A stretch of DNA of 36,902 bases from positions 1-36,902 of the forward strand of contig CAHJXH010000012.1 in the NCBI GenBank assembly GCA_903644075.1, read 5' to 3'. Within the stretch, counting starts at the first letter, position 1. Each line of letters begins with the position of its first letter. Positions 1 to 8,627 of the stretch are shown here, in pieces. The DNA is from Sphingobacteriaceae bacterium. GTDB taxonomy: Bacteria; Bacteroidota; Bacteroidia; Sphingobacteriales; Sphingobacteriaceae. A program made the translations under genes and the position numbers. The notes under the pieces are model-generated. The model saw only the letters and a program-made list of their open reading frames with translations. It was not told where the DNA came from and did no database searches.

Positions 1-38
1 ATTTTCAATGGTACTGTTTTTGTTAACTATCTAATATT

Positions 39-590
39 ATGGAAGATCAAAAAATTATATCAGGCAGAAACGAGCAGGAGGTTTGGCCGCTAATTGAAGC
101 GAGCCTTACCACAGATGAATATACTTACGACGTGCTGATTGAGCAGGCCGGTAAGCGTATCCAGTTATATATTGATATTGACCCGGGAGGCGGCTTCGAA
201 GGCGGTTCTGAGCTTACACAGATAAAAGCTCCTTTGCCGGTTAGCACCGTGTTTAAGTTTGCCCTACATCACCAGGGGTTTATTGATACTGTGGGTAAGT
301 TTTTTGGCATGCAGGATGTAATAACCGGCTATCCCGAATTTGATAAAAAGGTAATAGTAAGTACCAATAACGAAACATGGGTACATGAGTTGTTTGCCGA
401 TGCCGACGTACGGGATATATTCTCAAAATTAGAGAACTTTACCTTGGGCATCCATAACCACCATGCCGAAAACAGCGAAATTGACCATCCGTGGCTCGAA
501 TTTAGCAGTGATGAAGCTTACGACGATACCGAAACGCTAAAACAGATTTACCACGGCTTCTGTGTTTTGTTGCAGCTTTTAGATAGCTAA
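39..590 (+). CDS. Unknown cytosolic protein, 183 aa
   Basis: The protein is acidic and soluble, with no signal peptide or membrane segment, and I do not recognise a family. It carries a Gly-rich turn at about residues 49-57 (DPGGGFEGG) and a His-rich stretch near residue 140 (HNHHAE). The first ATG fits the reading frame and codon use matches the neighbours. The gene stands alone: upstream sequence is cut by the window edge and the next gene starts 68 bp downstream on the same strand, so the two could share a transcript. A housekeeping role specific to Bacteroidota is possible, but no function can be assigned from sequence alone. Confidence 0.75.
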   Translation: MEDQKIISGRNEQEVWPLIEASLTTDEYTYDVLIEQAGKRIQLYIDIDPGGGFEGGSELTQIKAPLPVSTVFKFALHHQGFIDTVGKFFGMQDVITGYPEFDKKVIVSTNNETWVHELFADADVRDIFSKLENFTLGIHNHHAENSEIDHPWLEFSSDEAYDDTETLKQIYHGFCVLLQLLDS

Positions 591-658
591 ATTGTGACAA
601 TTAGTTCAGCCATACTTTATTAATTTAGAGGGAATTAAATTCTTTAAAATCCCCTATT

Positions 659-967
659 ATGGAATGGTATCAATACCTGGCAGCCTTTTTTGCAGGCGCA
701 TTTTTAGCTAACACCGTGCCGCATTTTGTAAAAGGCATTTGTGGCGATAAGTTCCCTACGCCTTTTGCAAAGCCGCCGGGCAAGGGTTTGTCTTCACCCA
801 CTACCAATGTAATTTGGGCGCTGGTTAATTTGCTGGTTGGCTATTTATTATTGGGGAGAGGCAACGTGAATAGTGAGCACCCAGCTGCTTTAATTACTTT
901 CTTTGCCGGTTTTGCAGCATTAAGCATTATGATGAGCAGTCACTTCCAAAACAAGGACAAAGAATAG
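659..967 (+). CDS. Small unknown integral membrane protein, 102 aa
   Basis: Three hydrophobic segments are visible, at about residues 5-22, 50-66 and 78-94. The loop between the first two carries Pro and Gly residues (FPTPFAKPPGKGLSS), and the C-terminus is short and charged (QNKDKE). No signal cleavage site is evident, so it is probably an inner-membrane protein. I do not recognise a characterised family. It follows the preceding gene by 68 bp, and a loose -7-like TACTTTAT at about 612-619 could start its own transcript. Function unknown. Confidence 0.75.
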   Translation: MEWYQYLAAFFAGAFLANTVPHFVKGICGDKFPTPFAKPPGKGLSSPTTNVIWALVNLLVGYLLLGRGNVNSEHPAALITFFAGFAALSIMMSSHFQNKDKE

Positions 968-1036
968 CCACTTCATTTATTTATTAATTAAATAAGAAAG
1001 TTAAAACGAAAAGTCCACATTGGGGTTCATCAATAA

Positions 1037-1063
1037 TTGTAGCCTATTGCTGCTTTATATTTG
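1037..1063 (+). promoter_or_regulatory. Candidate Bacteroidota promoter for the DUF2252 gene
   Basis: TATATTTG at 1056-1063 matches the Bacteroidota -7 consensus TAnnTTTG exactly. TTG at 1037-1039 is a possible -33 element with a 16-bp spacer, slightly shorter than usual. Transcription would begin roughly 7-10 bp before the ATG at 1077, giving a very short leader. Confidence 0.45.
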
Positions 1064-1076
1064 AATCAATACCCCT

Positions 1077-2312
1077 ATGCCCAAACTATCCGAACGACTT
1101 ATCGCCTACAACCAACCCTTGTTACCAGCCATGGTTCAACTCAAATACGAGGCCATGGCCGAAAACGAATACCGTTTTTACCGGGGCACCAGCCACCTGT
1201 TTTACGAAGACCTGGCAAAGGTTACAGATTTCCCAAAATCGCCTGCTGCATGGATCTGTGGCGATCTTCACCTCGAAAATTTCGGCAGTTATGCGGCCGA
1301 TAATAAACTGGTTTACTTCGATTTAAATGATTTCGACGAGAGCATCAAAGCTCCTGCTACCTGGGAACTGGTGCGGCTGATTACCAGTATTATGATCGCC
1401 TTCGACTCTTTAGATATTGAACAGGAGAAAGCGCTAAGCATGGCCAAACTTTTCATGAAAACCTATGCTGAAACATTAGTAAAAGGCAAAGCCTACAGCA
1501 TAGACCCGCGTACCGCACAGGGCATTGTGCGCGATTTTTTAACCGCAGCAGAAAACAACAACCAAAAGGTTATTCTGCGTAAGCGTACCGAAGAGAAGAA
1601 ACATAAAATTGTACTCTCATTAACAGACGAGCGGCACATCAAAATAAAAAAGAAATTACGCGCCGAACTGGTAACCCATATTGAAGACTGGATTGCCAAC
1701 AGCAGCGATAGCCCTTATAATTTTAAGGTAAAAGATGCCGTGTTCAGGTTAGCTGGCACCGGCAGCATCGGCCTGAAACGTTATTTGTTTCTGTTGAAGA
1801 GCACCAATACCAAAGGCAAATATTTGTTGCTGGATATGAAACAGTCGACCAAGTCAGCTTTAGCGCCTTATATCAGCATTCCACAACCCGAGTGGACTAC
1901 CGAGGCCGATCGTATTGTTACGGTGCAGCAACGCATGCAATATATTTCAGCATCATTACTCAGCACCACAGTTTTCAGGGAAGAGCCTTATGTATTACAA
2001 GAACTTCAACCCGTAAAAGACAGTATTAAATTTAAGTTGATTAAAGACCGTTACCGCGATATTTACCGGGTGATCGATGATATGGCCATGCTCACCGCAT
2101 CATCTCAGTTACGCAGCGCAGGTATGGACGGCACCGCCCCAATTGACGACCTGATTGCCTTTGGTAAAAACCCAGACTGGCAGGATTATCTGATTAATTA
2201 CGCACAAAATTATTCGCAACATATTAAAGCTTATTACCAGGAATTTTTGAAGGATTTTAAGCAAGGAGTTTTCGATTCTGAACCTGAAATAGCAGCACCA
2301 AAAGCAAGTTAG
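1077..2312 (+). CDS. DUF2252 family protein, 411 aa
   Basis: This matches the DUF2252 family, whose members have a kinase/aminoglycoside-phosphotransferase-like fold and no well-established substrate. The diagnostic motif GDLHLENFG is at residues 62-70, followed by FDLNDFDE at 81-88; these resemble the catalytic HxD..N and DFD loops of phosphotransferases. A lysine-rich central part lies at about 165-200, and RLAGTGSIGLKRY at about 223-235. Length (411 aa) is typical, and it is cytosolic with no signal peptide. A longer-looking overlapping frame at 1061 is a shadow. It is monocistronic, with a good -7 element just upstream. Phosphotransfer activity is an inference from fold similarity only. 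Confidence 0.9.
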   Translation: MPKLSERLIAYNQPLLPAMVQLKYEAMAENEYRFYRGTSHLFYEDLAKVTDFPKSPAAWICGDLHLENFGSYAADNKLVYFDLNDFDESIKAPATWELVRLITSIMIAFDSLDIEQEKALSMAKLFMKTYAETLVKGKAYSIDPRTAQGIVRDFLTAAENNNQKVILRKRTEEKKHKIVLSLTDERHIKIKKKLRAELVTHIEDWIANSSDSPYNFKVKDAVFRLAGTGSIGLKRYLFLLKSTNTKGKYLLLDMKQSTKSALAPYISIPQPEWTTEADRIVTVQQRMQYISASLLSTTVFREEPYVLQELQPVKDSIKFKLIKDRYRDIYRVIDDMAMLTASSQLRSAGMDGTAPIDDLIAFGKNPDWQDYLINYAQNYSQHIKAYYQEFLKDFKQGVFDSEPEIAAPKAS

Positions 2313-2449
2313 CAATTGCCGTTTCTTCAGAGCCGGTTAATACAATCAAAAATATTGCACAATAATTAGGGTAAATTTATTATAATCCACTGATTGAAAT
2401 ACGCAGAGCCGTTATCTTTACAGAATTTTAATCTTATAATAAACCGCTG

Positions 2450-2477
2450 TTGGGCCTTATTATTTCGTTTAACTTTG
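2450..2477 (+). promoter_or_regulatory. Bacteroidota-type promoter for the AraC gene
   Basis: TTG at 2450-2452 and TAACTTTG at 2470-2477 fit the -33/-7 consensus (TTG, 17-bp spacer, TAnnTTTG). The ATG at 2493 lies 15 bp downstream, so the leader is nearly absent. This supports that start over an overlapping frame beginning at 2450. Confidence 0.5.
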
Positions 2478-2492
2478 CGGCTACATTAAATA

Positions 2493-3347
2493 ATGAAAAC
2501 TATTCCGGTACATCAGCTAAAAGACAGGGACGTTCCGTCGGGAGTGGATATGCACCACTTTGTTCCCGGCGAACTTCCGGCAAAAGTTGGAGACCTCGGT
2601 GCCCATCGCGACGATCACTATTTATTTTTTCTGTTAGAAGATGGCCATGCCGAACTGATGATCGATTTTCATAAAATGGAGTTTTATCGTAATTCGCTTT
2701 ACTATATATTACCGGGGCAAGTACATCACCGCATTAAAGGCGAAATTGCCCACGGCTGGTATATTGCGGTGGACCCTATGCTGATCCCGCTTGATTATCG
2801 CAACATATTTGAAACCCAGCTCATTTTACAGCAGCCTCATGTGTTAAATGAACAGTGTATGCAGCAATACCAAAGCCTGCTCAACCTGCTTCACCAAAAA
2901 CACCGGGAGGATCATCAAACATCATTTTACACCCCCATTATCCATTCTTTGGTACAGTCATTTACCGGGATGGTGGCAGGTTGTTATTGCCAGGCACAAA
3001 ACGGAGGTATCCAGTTAACCCGGCCACTGCAGTTGTCGCAGCAATTTAAGAAGTTATTGAGCGAACATATCCGTACTATCAGAAGCCCATCGGCCTACGC
3101 TGCTCTGCTAAATGTGTCCGAATCGTACTTAAACGAGGCTCTTAAAAAAGCCACAGGCTTCTCGGTAAGCTATTGGATTACGCAGGAAGTTGTGATGGAA
3201 GCGAAGCGGCTTTTATACTACAGCGAACTCAATGTAAAGCAAATTGCGCACGATCTGGGCTATGATGACCATACCTATTTTTCGCGCTTATTTAAGAAAA
3301 CCACCGACGAAACCCCATTAGGGTTTCGCACGAAGCACCGCAAATAG
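2493..3347 (+). CDS. AraC family transcriptional regulator, 284 aa
   Basis: The N-terminal half (about 1-150) looks like a cupin-type sensor: it contains AELMIDFHKMEFYRNSLYYI and PGQVHHRIKG, the usual pattern for AraC ligand-binding domains. The C-terminal 100 residues carry the double helix-turn-helix: SAYAALLNVSESYLNEALKK (first HTH) and VKQIAHDLGYDDHTYFSRLF (second HTH), ending in KKTTDETPLGFR. Length is normal. The siderophore-interacting flavoprotein begins 76 bp downstream on the same strand; AraC regulators paired with such genes commonly control iron-acquisition functions, so an iron/siderophore response is plausible but not proven. Confidence 0.92.
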   Translation: MKTIPVHQLKDRDVPSGVDMHHFVPGELPAKVGDLGAHRDDHYLFFLLEDGHAELMIDFHKMEFYRNSLYYILPGQVHHRIKGEIAHGWYIAVDPMLIPLDYRNIFETQLILQQPHVLNEQCMQQYQSLLNLLHQKHREDHQTSFYTPIIHSLVQSFTGMVAGCYCQAQNGGIQLTRPLQLSQQFKKLLSEHIRTIRSPSAYAALLNVSESYLNEALKKATGFSVSYWITQEVVMEAKRLLYYSELNVKQIAHDLGYDDHTYFSRLFKKTTDETPLGFRTKHRK

Positions 3348-3422
3348 TCCAATCAATACCTCAAAGCTTCCATTGATAAGGGCTAAAAATGAATGTTTCT
3401 TTGTTACATCAAAACAAAGAGC

Positions 3423-4139
3423 ATGGAAACATCCACTTTAAGCAAAATCAAAAGCACTGCTGCAAAACTATTTGAAGGCCGCATGCTACAGGTAGGCACC
3501 GTGCTGGAAGTTCGGCAGTGGGAGCCTTGCACCATTATAGAAATTGACCTGCATTTACCCACAACTGATATGACAGCCTGGGTAGAAAATATACCCTACA
3601 TTAAATTTAAAGTTGCCGATCTTACTTATCGCGATTATACGCCATCGGGCTGGGATGCCGAGACCTGCACCTGCACTATTTTTGTGGATGCCGCACACAA
3701 CGGCCCCGGCAGTTTATGGGCACGCAACCTGCAAAAAGGCAATACCATAAGCTACCTTAAAGTCGGCGAAACCCGCCATTGCCCAATCGGCACTTCATCT
3801 ATAATTGGTTTGGGTGATGAAAGTAGCTTGGGGCATTTGCTTGCCTTACAGCAAACCGTAATACCCGGCGGCAGGTTTACCGGTGCCATTGTAATGGGCA
3901 ATGAAGAGCACCGTAACTTATTCGGCCAGTATTTTAAATCACCCTTAAAGGCTATTGCGCGTCATGATACCTATGGCTACCATAGCTTAAACGAATGGCT
4001 GGTTAATCAACAGTATAGCCTGGAAAACACGATGTTTTATTTAGCCGGAAATAATGTTATGGTTGATCAGCTACGCAAGCTATTGAAGAAACAAGGCTAT
4101 ACTTCGGGGCAGATCAGGGCGCAGGGTTTTTGGTCGTAA
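3423..4139 (+). CDS. Siderophore-interacting FAD-binding protein (ferric-siderophore reductase family)
   Basis: This belongs to the SIP/ViuB family of flavoproteins, which reduce ferric siderophores in the cytoplasm. RDYTP at residues 70-74 is the FAD-binding signature of this ferredoxin-reductase-like fold, followed by the SIP-type segment HNGPGSLWARNLQKG. The C-terminal half holds FYLAGNNVMVDQLRKLLKK and ends in the family-typical GQIRAQGFW. I prefer the ATG at 3423 (238 aa) over the in-frame ATG at 3393, because a -7-like TTTCTTTG and a 7-bp inverted repeat (CTTTGTT at 3399, AACAAAG at 3413) lie between them and would overlap the longer frame. It is followed by a strong terminator. Confidence 0.88.
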   Translation: METSTLSKIKSTAAKLFEGRMLQVGTVLEVRQWEPCTIIEIDLHLPTTDMTAWVENIPYIKFKVADLTYRDYTPSGWDAETCTCTIFVDAAHNGPGSLWARNLQKGNTISYLKVGETRHCPIGTSSIIGLGDESSLGHLLALQQTVIPGGRFTGAIVMGNEEHRNLFGQYFKSPLKAIARHDTYGYHSLNEWLVNQQYSLENTMFYLAGNNVMVDQLRKLLKKQGYTSGQIRAQGFWS

Positions 4140-4159
4140 ACTGCGTTGCTAAATGTATT

Positions 4160-4194
4160 AAGCTTGCTACTTAGTTGTTGCAAGCTTTTTTTAT
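4160..4194 (+). terminator. Rho-independent terminator after the SIP gene
   Basis: AAGCTTGC (4160-4167) pairs with GCAAGCTT (4180-4187) across a 12-nt loop and is followed by a run of T residues. It sits 20 bp after the stop codon of the flavoprotein gene and isolates it from the GH88 gene. Confidence 0.8.
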
Positions 4195-4248
4195 TGGTAT
4201 AAAAGTACTATTTATGCAGTGCATCTCCCTCCGGGTGAACCTATATCA

Positions 4249-5454
4249 ATGAAGAATACGTTAAAAATCTGCCTTGTAGCTGCTTGCAGCATTGCCATTA
4301 ATTTTGCCTCAGCCCAAAATACTTTTAAAACAGATAAGTCTGTACTGCAAACCATCAACCAAAATTTTAAGGATGCAGATGTACAGTATAAGCTGATGAA
4401 GGAGGGCTTAAAACCTGGCCAGTTCCCTAAAACATTTAACCCTAAAACAGGGGTACCCGAAACCAGTGGGTCCGACTGGTGGTGTAGCGGTTTTTACCCG
4501 GGTACGCTATTGAACATTTACCAGGAAACTAAAGACACGCTTTTATTGAGCGAAGCCAAACGCATGCTCGGCCTGCTCAGTAATGAGCAATACAACAAAA
4601 ACACACACGATTTAGGTTTTATGATGTATTGCAGTTTTGGCACGGCTGAGAAAGTTGCGCCCGATGCTAAATACAAGCAGATATTGATCAACAGCGCTAA
4701 ATCATTATCAAGCCGGTTTAACCCAAAGGTAGGCTGCATTAAATCATGGGATTCTAAAAAACCGGAGTACCTGGTAATTATCGATAATATGATGAACCTC
4801 GAACTGCTGTTTTGGGCAACCAAGGCAACTGGCGACTCGAGCTATTACAAAATAGCGGTAACCCATGCTAATACCACGATGAAAAACCATTTCAGGGCAG
4901 ATTATAGTTCGTATCACGTAGTTAATTACGACCCACAAACAGGTGCTGTGATCCAGAAAAGAACGGCGCAAGGTTATGCGAATGAATCTGCCTGGGCACG
5001 CGGACAAACCTGGGGTTTATATGGTTATACACTAATGTACCGCGAAACCCATGATAAAAAATACCTGGAGCAGGCACAACACATCGCCCATTTTATATTG
5101 CAAAACCCTAACCTGCCTAAAGACAAAGTACCTTATTGGGATTTCAACGCGCCCAACATCCCTGATGCTTTACGCGATGCTTCAGCCGGTGCGGTGATGG
5201 CTTCGGCCTTGCTGGAGCTTTGTAGGTATGCTGATGATAAAAATGGTCGCGAGTATTTCAATGTGGCACAAACGCTTATCAAATCATTATCTGCATCACC
5301 CTATAAAGCAGCTAACGGCACTAATGGCGGCTATTTGTTAGCACACAGCGTGGGCAACATCCCCGGTGGTACAGAAATTGATCAGCCATTAACCTATGCA
5401 GATTATTACTTTGCAGAAGCCATGATGAGGTACCAGGCTTTCGCTAAAAACTAA
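4249..5454 (+). CDS. Glycoside hydrolase family 88 (unsaturated glucuronyl hydrolase), secreted
   Basis: GH88 enzymes hydrate and release the 4,5-unsaturated uronic acid that polysaccharide lyases leave on oligosaccharide ends. The ATG at 4249 gives a clean signal peptide (residues 1-22, ending FASA|Q), so I reject the in-frame GTG at 4219. The two catalytic aspartates of the family are visible: Asp121 in HDLGFMM and Asp179 in IIDNMMN. Other hallmarks are SDWWCSGFYPG, ESAWARGQTWGLYGY, PYWDF and DASAGAVMASALLEL. It is 401 aa, normal for the family, and probably periplasmic. No lyase or SusCD pair is nearby. Its last 4 bp overlap the end of the convergent glycosyltransferase gene. Confidence 0.93.
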   Translation: MKNTLKICLVAACSIAINFASAQNTFKTDKSVLQTINQNFKDADVQYKLMKEGLKPGQFPKTFNPKTGVPETSGSDWWCSGFYPGTLLNIYQETKDTLLLSEAKRMLGLLSNEQYNKNTHDLGFMMYCSFGTAEKVAPDAKYKQILINSAKSLSSRFNPKVGCIKSWDSKKPEYLVIIDNMMNLELLFWATKATGDSSYYKIAVTHANTTMKNHFRADYSSYHVVNYDPQTGAVIQKRTAQGYANESAWARGQTWGLYGYTLMYRETHDKKYLEQAQHIAHFILQNPNLPKDKVPYWDFNAPNIPDALRDASAGAVMASALLELCRYADDKNGREYFNVAQTLIKSLSASPYKAANGTNGGYLLAHSVGNIPGGTEIDQPLTYADYYFAEAMMRYQAFAKN

Positions 5455-6587
5455 GCTTTCCCTTTCAGCATATCCAGCGGATAAAAACTATCGCGCCAAT
5501 AAATACCGCCTTGCTTTAGGGTGATAAAGGCTGATCTGGCAGAGATATACGCCATTAAAAGCCCGGCAAATGGTATCATCAGCGCATGCCACCATTTGTT
5601 GGGTAACACCGGCGAAGTCATATAAATAGACTGGAATATTAATATCAGACATGCCATCCCCTGCTCGGCTTTGGTGCCGAATAGTAACATCAATGGCACC
5701 GGCAAGGCAATTAGCCCTAGCACAATGATCATCCCGCCTAGGGTTTTTATAATACTATAATCAGCGACGGCGAAAGAATTTTTCATTAAGCCGTTTACAA
5801 ACTGCTTTACATTGTGGTACCACTCTAAACCAACATAACCTTTACCTATCAGCACATGTTGTTTCAGGCCTGCAGATTTAATGAGCTGACCCAATTTCAG
5901 ATCATCATCCGGTCGGAGTTTAATCTGCTGATGAGTTCCGGCTTTTTCATAAGCCTCGCGGCGGATTAAGTTGAACGCCCCGATACCTATAGAAGCCTTC
6001 GATTTTGGGTTGCTTGATGCCCATGGCCTAAACTGCAGCATAAACAACATGGTAAAAGTTCCCAGCATAGCATTCAGCATTTCCGACCGCGAAATAACTT
6101 CGGGCAAAATACACAGGTGATCGATCTTGTTTTTGGTAACGTATCCTACAGATTTATTTAAGGTATCGGGATGAAACTCCACATCAGCATCGGTAAAAAG
6201 CATCCACTCTTCTGTACTGTTTAAATAGCCCTGGTAAAGTGCATGGTTTTTACCCAGCCAGCCACGAGGCAGTTCAGTAATGTGGGTTACAGAGAGTTGC
6301 GGATATTTACCAATAAAGGTTTCTAAGATTGCCGCAGTGCCATCCGTCGAGCGGTCATTTAGTACAACAATGCGATAATTGGTATAATTGAGTTTACATA
6401 CACTTTGCAATGCTTTCTCCAGATCGGCCTCTTCATTGCGCACCGCAATAATAATGGCAACAGATGGTTCTGCTTCTGCCGCAGACTGTAAGTTTAGATA
6501 ATTTATTTTTCTACCATTAATGAGCAGGTAAATGATGATGCCAACCCAGCATAAGGTTGCAAATAAACTGTAATAGAAAAAGGTCAT
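5451..6587 (-). CDS. Membrane-bound family 2 glycosyltransferase, 378 aa
   Basis: An N-terminal membrane helix (about 4-24) precedes a GT-A domain: VAIIIAVRNEE at about 43-53, the DRSTDGT loop, and the metal-binding DXD-like FTDADVEFHP. LRPDDDLKLG is the acceptor-site acidic motif. Three or more hydrophobic segments at the C-terminus (about 283-355) anchor it. The arrangement resembles membrane GT2 enzymes that act on lipid acceptors, including HpnB-like and carotenoid glycosyltransferases, but the acceptor cannot be read from sequence. It is convergent with the GH88 gene, with a 4-bp overlap of the two stop codons and no obvious shared terminator. It is probably monocistronic. Confidence 0.88.
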   Translation of the reverse strand: MTFFYYSLFATLCWVGIIIYLLINGRKINYLNLQSAAEAEPSVAIIIAVRNEEADLEKALQSVCKLNYTNYRIVVLNDRSTDGTAAILETFIGKYPQLSVTHITELPRGWLGKNHALYQGYLNSTEEWMLFTDADVEFHPDTLNKSVGYVTKNKIDHLCILPEVISRSEMLNAMLGTFTMLFMLQFRPWASSNPKSKASIGIGAFNLIRREAYEKAGTHQQIKLRPDDDLKLGQLIKSAGLKQHVLIGKGYVGLEWYHNVKQFVNGLMKNSFAVADYSIIKTLGGMIIVLGLIALPVPLMLLFGTKAEQGMACLILIFQSIYMTSPVLPNKWWHALMIPFAGLLMAYISARSAFITLKQGGIYWRDSFYPLDMLKGKA

Positions 6588-6657
6588 CAGAGCGGGATCA
6601 ATCTGCCATAAAGATGAACAAAATTGACCTATAACGCTACTGGTTTATACCGAATGA

Positions 6658-7068
6658 TTAATCGTGAAACTTCAGTCCGTCTAAAGCTTTGTTTACCTTT
6701 TTGTTTTCGCCATAAACAATAATGCCCACCAGGTCTTGCTCATCATCCGTATGGCTGGCGGTTTCTTTCAGGTTGTCTTCTTCGGTCATGGTAGCGAATA
6801 AAGGTTGGGAGTAAATACCGATCTGTAATTCGCGTTCTTTAGCCCGGTTAAAAGCGCGTTTAATTTGTTCGCTATCTATGGCTTTATAAATCAACATCGG
6901 CTGCTTTAAAAACGGCAGGTAGGTATTGCCCGATGCCGTTACCAAATGCCTGCCATGTAATTCAGGGAATTCAATGGCTATAGCGCTTGCTAAAAATGCG
7001 GTTACATTGAGTTTTTGCCAGCTCTTTAAATCATCGCGCAAAACGATGGCTATTTTATTATCGTGCAT
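6658..7068 (-). CDS. DUF2000 family protein, 136 aa
   Basis: The whole protein matches the DUF2000 pattern: KIAIVLRDDLKSWQKLNVTAFL at the N-terminus, a central GNTYLPFLKQPMLIY, then the RAFNRAKERELQIGIYS helix-strand and a C-terminal DLVGIIVYGENKKVNKALDGL. The family is small and cytosolic, with a peptidyl-tRNA-hydrolase-like fold in known structures and no established activity. It begins 3 bp after the stop codon of the MarR-GNAT gene, so the two form an operon and are probably co-regulated by the MarR domain. Confidence 0.85.
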   Translation of the reverse strand: MHDNKIAIVLRDDLKSWQKLNVTAFLASAIAIEFPELHGRHLVTASGNTYLPFLKQPMLIYKAIDSEQIKRAFNRAKERELQIGIYSQPLFATMTEEDNLKETASHTDDEQDLVGIIVYGENKKVNKALDGLKFHD

Positions 7069-7071
7069 CAG

Positions 7072-8019
7072 TTAAGCAAGGTTTAGTTCCATCTGGATGT
7101 TGCATCTTTCGTAGGGCGATGGGTTGCCCAATACTTTTTTGAACCCAAGCTTCTGGTAAAGGTTAATGGCTGGTTTCAGTATCATATTACTTTCAAGGTA
7201 TATTTTTTTAGCCCCTAATGATTTTGCTTTTTCCACAACAGTATTACCCAGCATATTGCCAATCCCCTTACCCTTAACCGAAGGTGATACTGCCATTTTA
7301 GCCAGCTCGTAGGTATCCCCGTTCATTTTAATTAAAGCGCAGGTGCCTACAGGTTCGCCTTTATGCAAGGCGAGATAAATGTAGCCACCTTTATCCAAAA
7401 TATATTCTTTAGCATGGTCGAGCGATTGGTAATCAGCTGCCTCCATTTTAAAATAGGTGGTTATCCATTCTTCGTTCAATCGTCTAAAATCTGCCTGGTA
7501 TTTAGGGTCGTATTCAACTATGGTTACATCGCGGCTTTCGCGTTGCTTTTTGGCATCAATTACGCGCTTGTCGAGGCTGCGTTGCTCCAGTACATATTCC
7601 CACTCTTCAATGGCTTTCCATAGGTTGTGCTGGGTTTCGGCCAGCGCATCTTCTATGGCGGTATTTACATCCATAAATTGTTCCTGTAAACGCTCGTCGA
7701 AGCTCAACCCTTTTTCGGTTAGCATTACATAGTTTTTGCGTCCGTCACCTTTGTAAGGGCTTTCTTTCACAATGCCTTTTTTGGTCATCTCCTTCACGAT
7801 GGTGCTTACCGAGGGGTGCGAATGGCCAATCTCCTGCGCTATGTGCGTAATGGTTTTTTCTTCGCCATTACATAACGAATAATAAACCGGGAACCATTTG
7901 GGCTGCATCTCTACATTATAAAGTGTATACACTTTACTGGCCTGGTCCATGTGTAATTCTGTTAACCTGCGCATCCGGCTGCCCAATGCCAGGCGGCCAA
8001 CTTTATTATAAAACTCCAT
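7072..8019 (-). CDS. Bifunctional MarR-family regulator / GNAT N-acetyltransferase, 315 aa
   Basis: Residues 1-145 form a MarR winged helix: KTITHIAQEIGHSHPSVSTIVKEMTKKGIV is the recognition helix region and GDGRKNYVMLTEKG the wing. Residues 168-315 form a GNAT domain, with the acetyl-CoA pyrophosphate loop VKGKGIGNMLG and the core NLYQKLGFKKV near the end. MarR-GNAT fusions are a known architecture in which the acetyltransferase may act on a ligand or a protein. It is the first gene of a two-gene operon with DUF2000. A strong promoter and a 14-bp palindrome lie directly upstream, suggesting autoregulation. The acceptor substrate is unknown. Confidence 0.92.
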   Translation of the reverse strand: MEFYNKVGRLALGSRMRRLTELHMDQASKVYTLYNVEMQPKWFPVYYSLCNGEEKTITHIAQEIGHSHPSVSTIVKEMTKKGIVKESPYKGDGRKNYVMLTEKGLSFDERLQEQFMDVNTAIEDALAETQHNLWKAIEEWEYVLEQRSLDKRVIDAKKQRESRDVTIVEYDPKYQADFRRLNEEWITTYFKMEAADYQSLDHAKEYILDKGGYIYLALHKGEPVGTCALIKMNGDTYELAKMAVSPSVKGKGIGNMLGNTVVEKAKSLGAKKIYLESNMILKPAINLYQKLGFKKVLGNPSPYERCNIQMELNLA

Positions 8020-8034
8020 TGAAATAGTAAATTA

Positions 8035-8048
8035 CGTAATCAATTACG
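8035..8048. promoter_or_regulatory. Palindromic operator, probably for the MarR-GNAT regulator
   Basis: CGTAATCAATTACG is an inverted repeat (CGTAAT / ATTACG) around a CA centre. It directly abuts the -7 box of the minus-strand promoter and covers the expected start site. MarR proteins bind such short palindromes over promoters, so the product of the adjacent gene is the natural candidate. It could also affect the divergent gene at 8125. Confidence 0.5.
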
Positions 8049-8080
8049 CAAATTTATATTTTGTATTCTATTATCCAAAA
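8049..8080 (-). promoter_or_regulatory. Consensus Bacteroidota promoter for the MarR-GNAT operon
   Basis: On the minus strand, TTTTG (8080-8076) and TAAATTTG (8056-8049) are separated by exactly 19 bp, a full match to the -33/-7 consensus. The start codon at 8019 lies about 30 bp beyond the -7 box. Confidence 0.7.
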
Positions 8081-8124
8081 TGTTGATGAAAAATAATTGC
8101 TATTTTTAATTAAATAAGCTGATT

Positions 8125-8571
8125 ATGAAAAAGCTATGTTCTACATTGTTGCTTTGGCTATTTTTCTTAGCCTACTCATACGCGCAATCAAATCCAACCA
8201 CATCCATTAACGCGCTCAGAAATTACTGGAAAATATTTTTACGTGATAAGCAACTGGAAAAAGCCATGAACCTATATACAGACGACGCTGTTTTCTTTAG
8301 CCCCCAAAGCCCGGCTAAAAAAGGCAAGCCCGCAATCCGGAAGCTTTTTACCCAGGCAATGAAAGCCTACAACAGCAATATCGAATTTCAAAATTATCAT
8401 ACAGTTTTGTATGGCAGTATGGCGTATGAAAACGGTGAATATACAGAGACACTTTTGAATAATGCGACCAAACAAAAGCTTGCTTTGAAGGGCTGTTATT
8501 TAATGATTTTGAAACGTCAGTCTACCGGTCAGTGGCAAATTGTACAACAGATGTGGACGACGTATAAGTAG
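8125..8571 (+). CDS. Secreted SnoaL/DUF4440-like protein, 148 aa
   Basis: A signal peptide (residues 1-20, ending SYAQ) precedes a single NTF2-like alpha+beta domain. It shows the usual pattern LRNYWKIFLRDKQLEKAMNLYTDDAVFFSP, followed by GKPAIRKLF, and ends with a WQIVQQMWT strand. Such domains serve as small-molecule isomerases or binding modules, and no catalytic residues can be assigned here. It is probably periplasmic. It is divergent from the MarR-GNAT operon across 105 bp that include the operator. A weak TATTTTTA upstream could be its -7 box. Confidence 0.82.
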   Translation: MKKLCSTLLLWLFFLAYSYAQSNPTTSINALRNYWKIFLRDKQLEKAMNLYTDDAVFFSPQSPAKKGKPAIRKLFTQAMKAYNSNIEFQNYHTVLYGSMAYENGEYTETLLNNATKQKLALKGCYLMILKRQSTGQWQIVQQMWTTYK

Positions 8572-8627
8572 TTGCAGCATTTGCCGAGGTAAGTGGTTAA
8601 TCGCATTTCTGCTATATTTACAAACCG

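Noticed and set aside
4219..4248. GTG start for the GH88 gene
   Set aside because: It would place ten residues before a clean signal peptide that begins at 4249.
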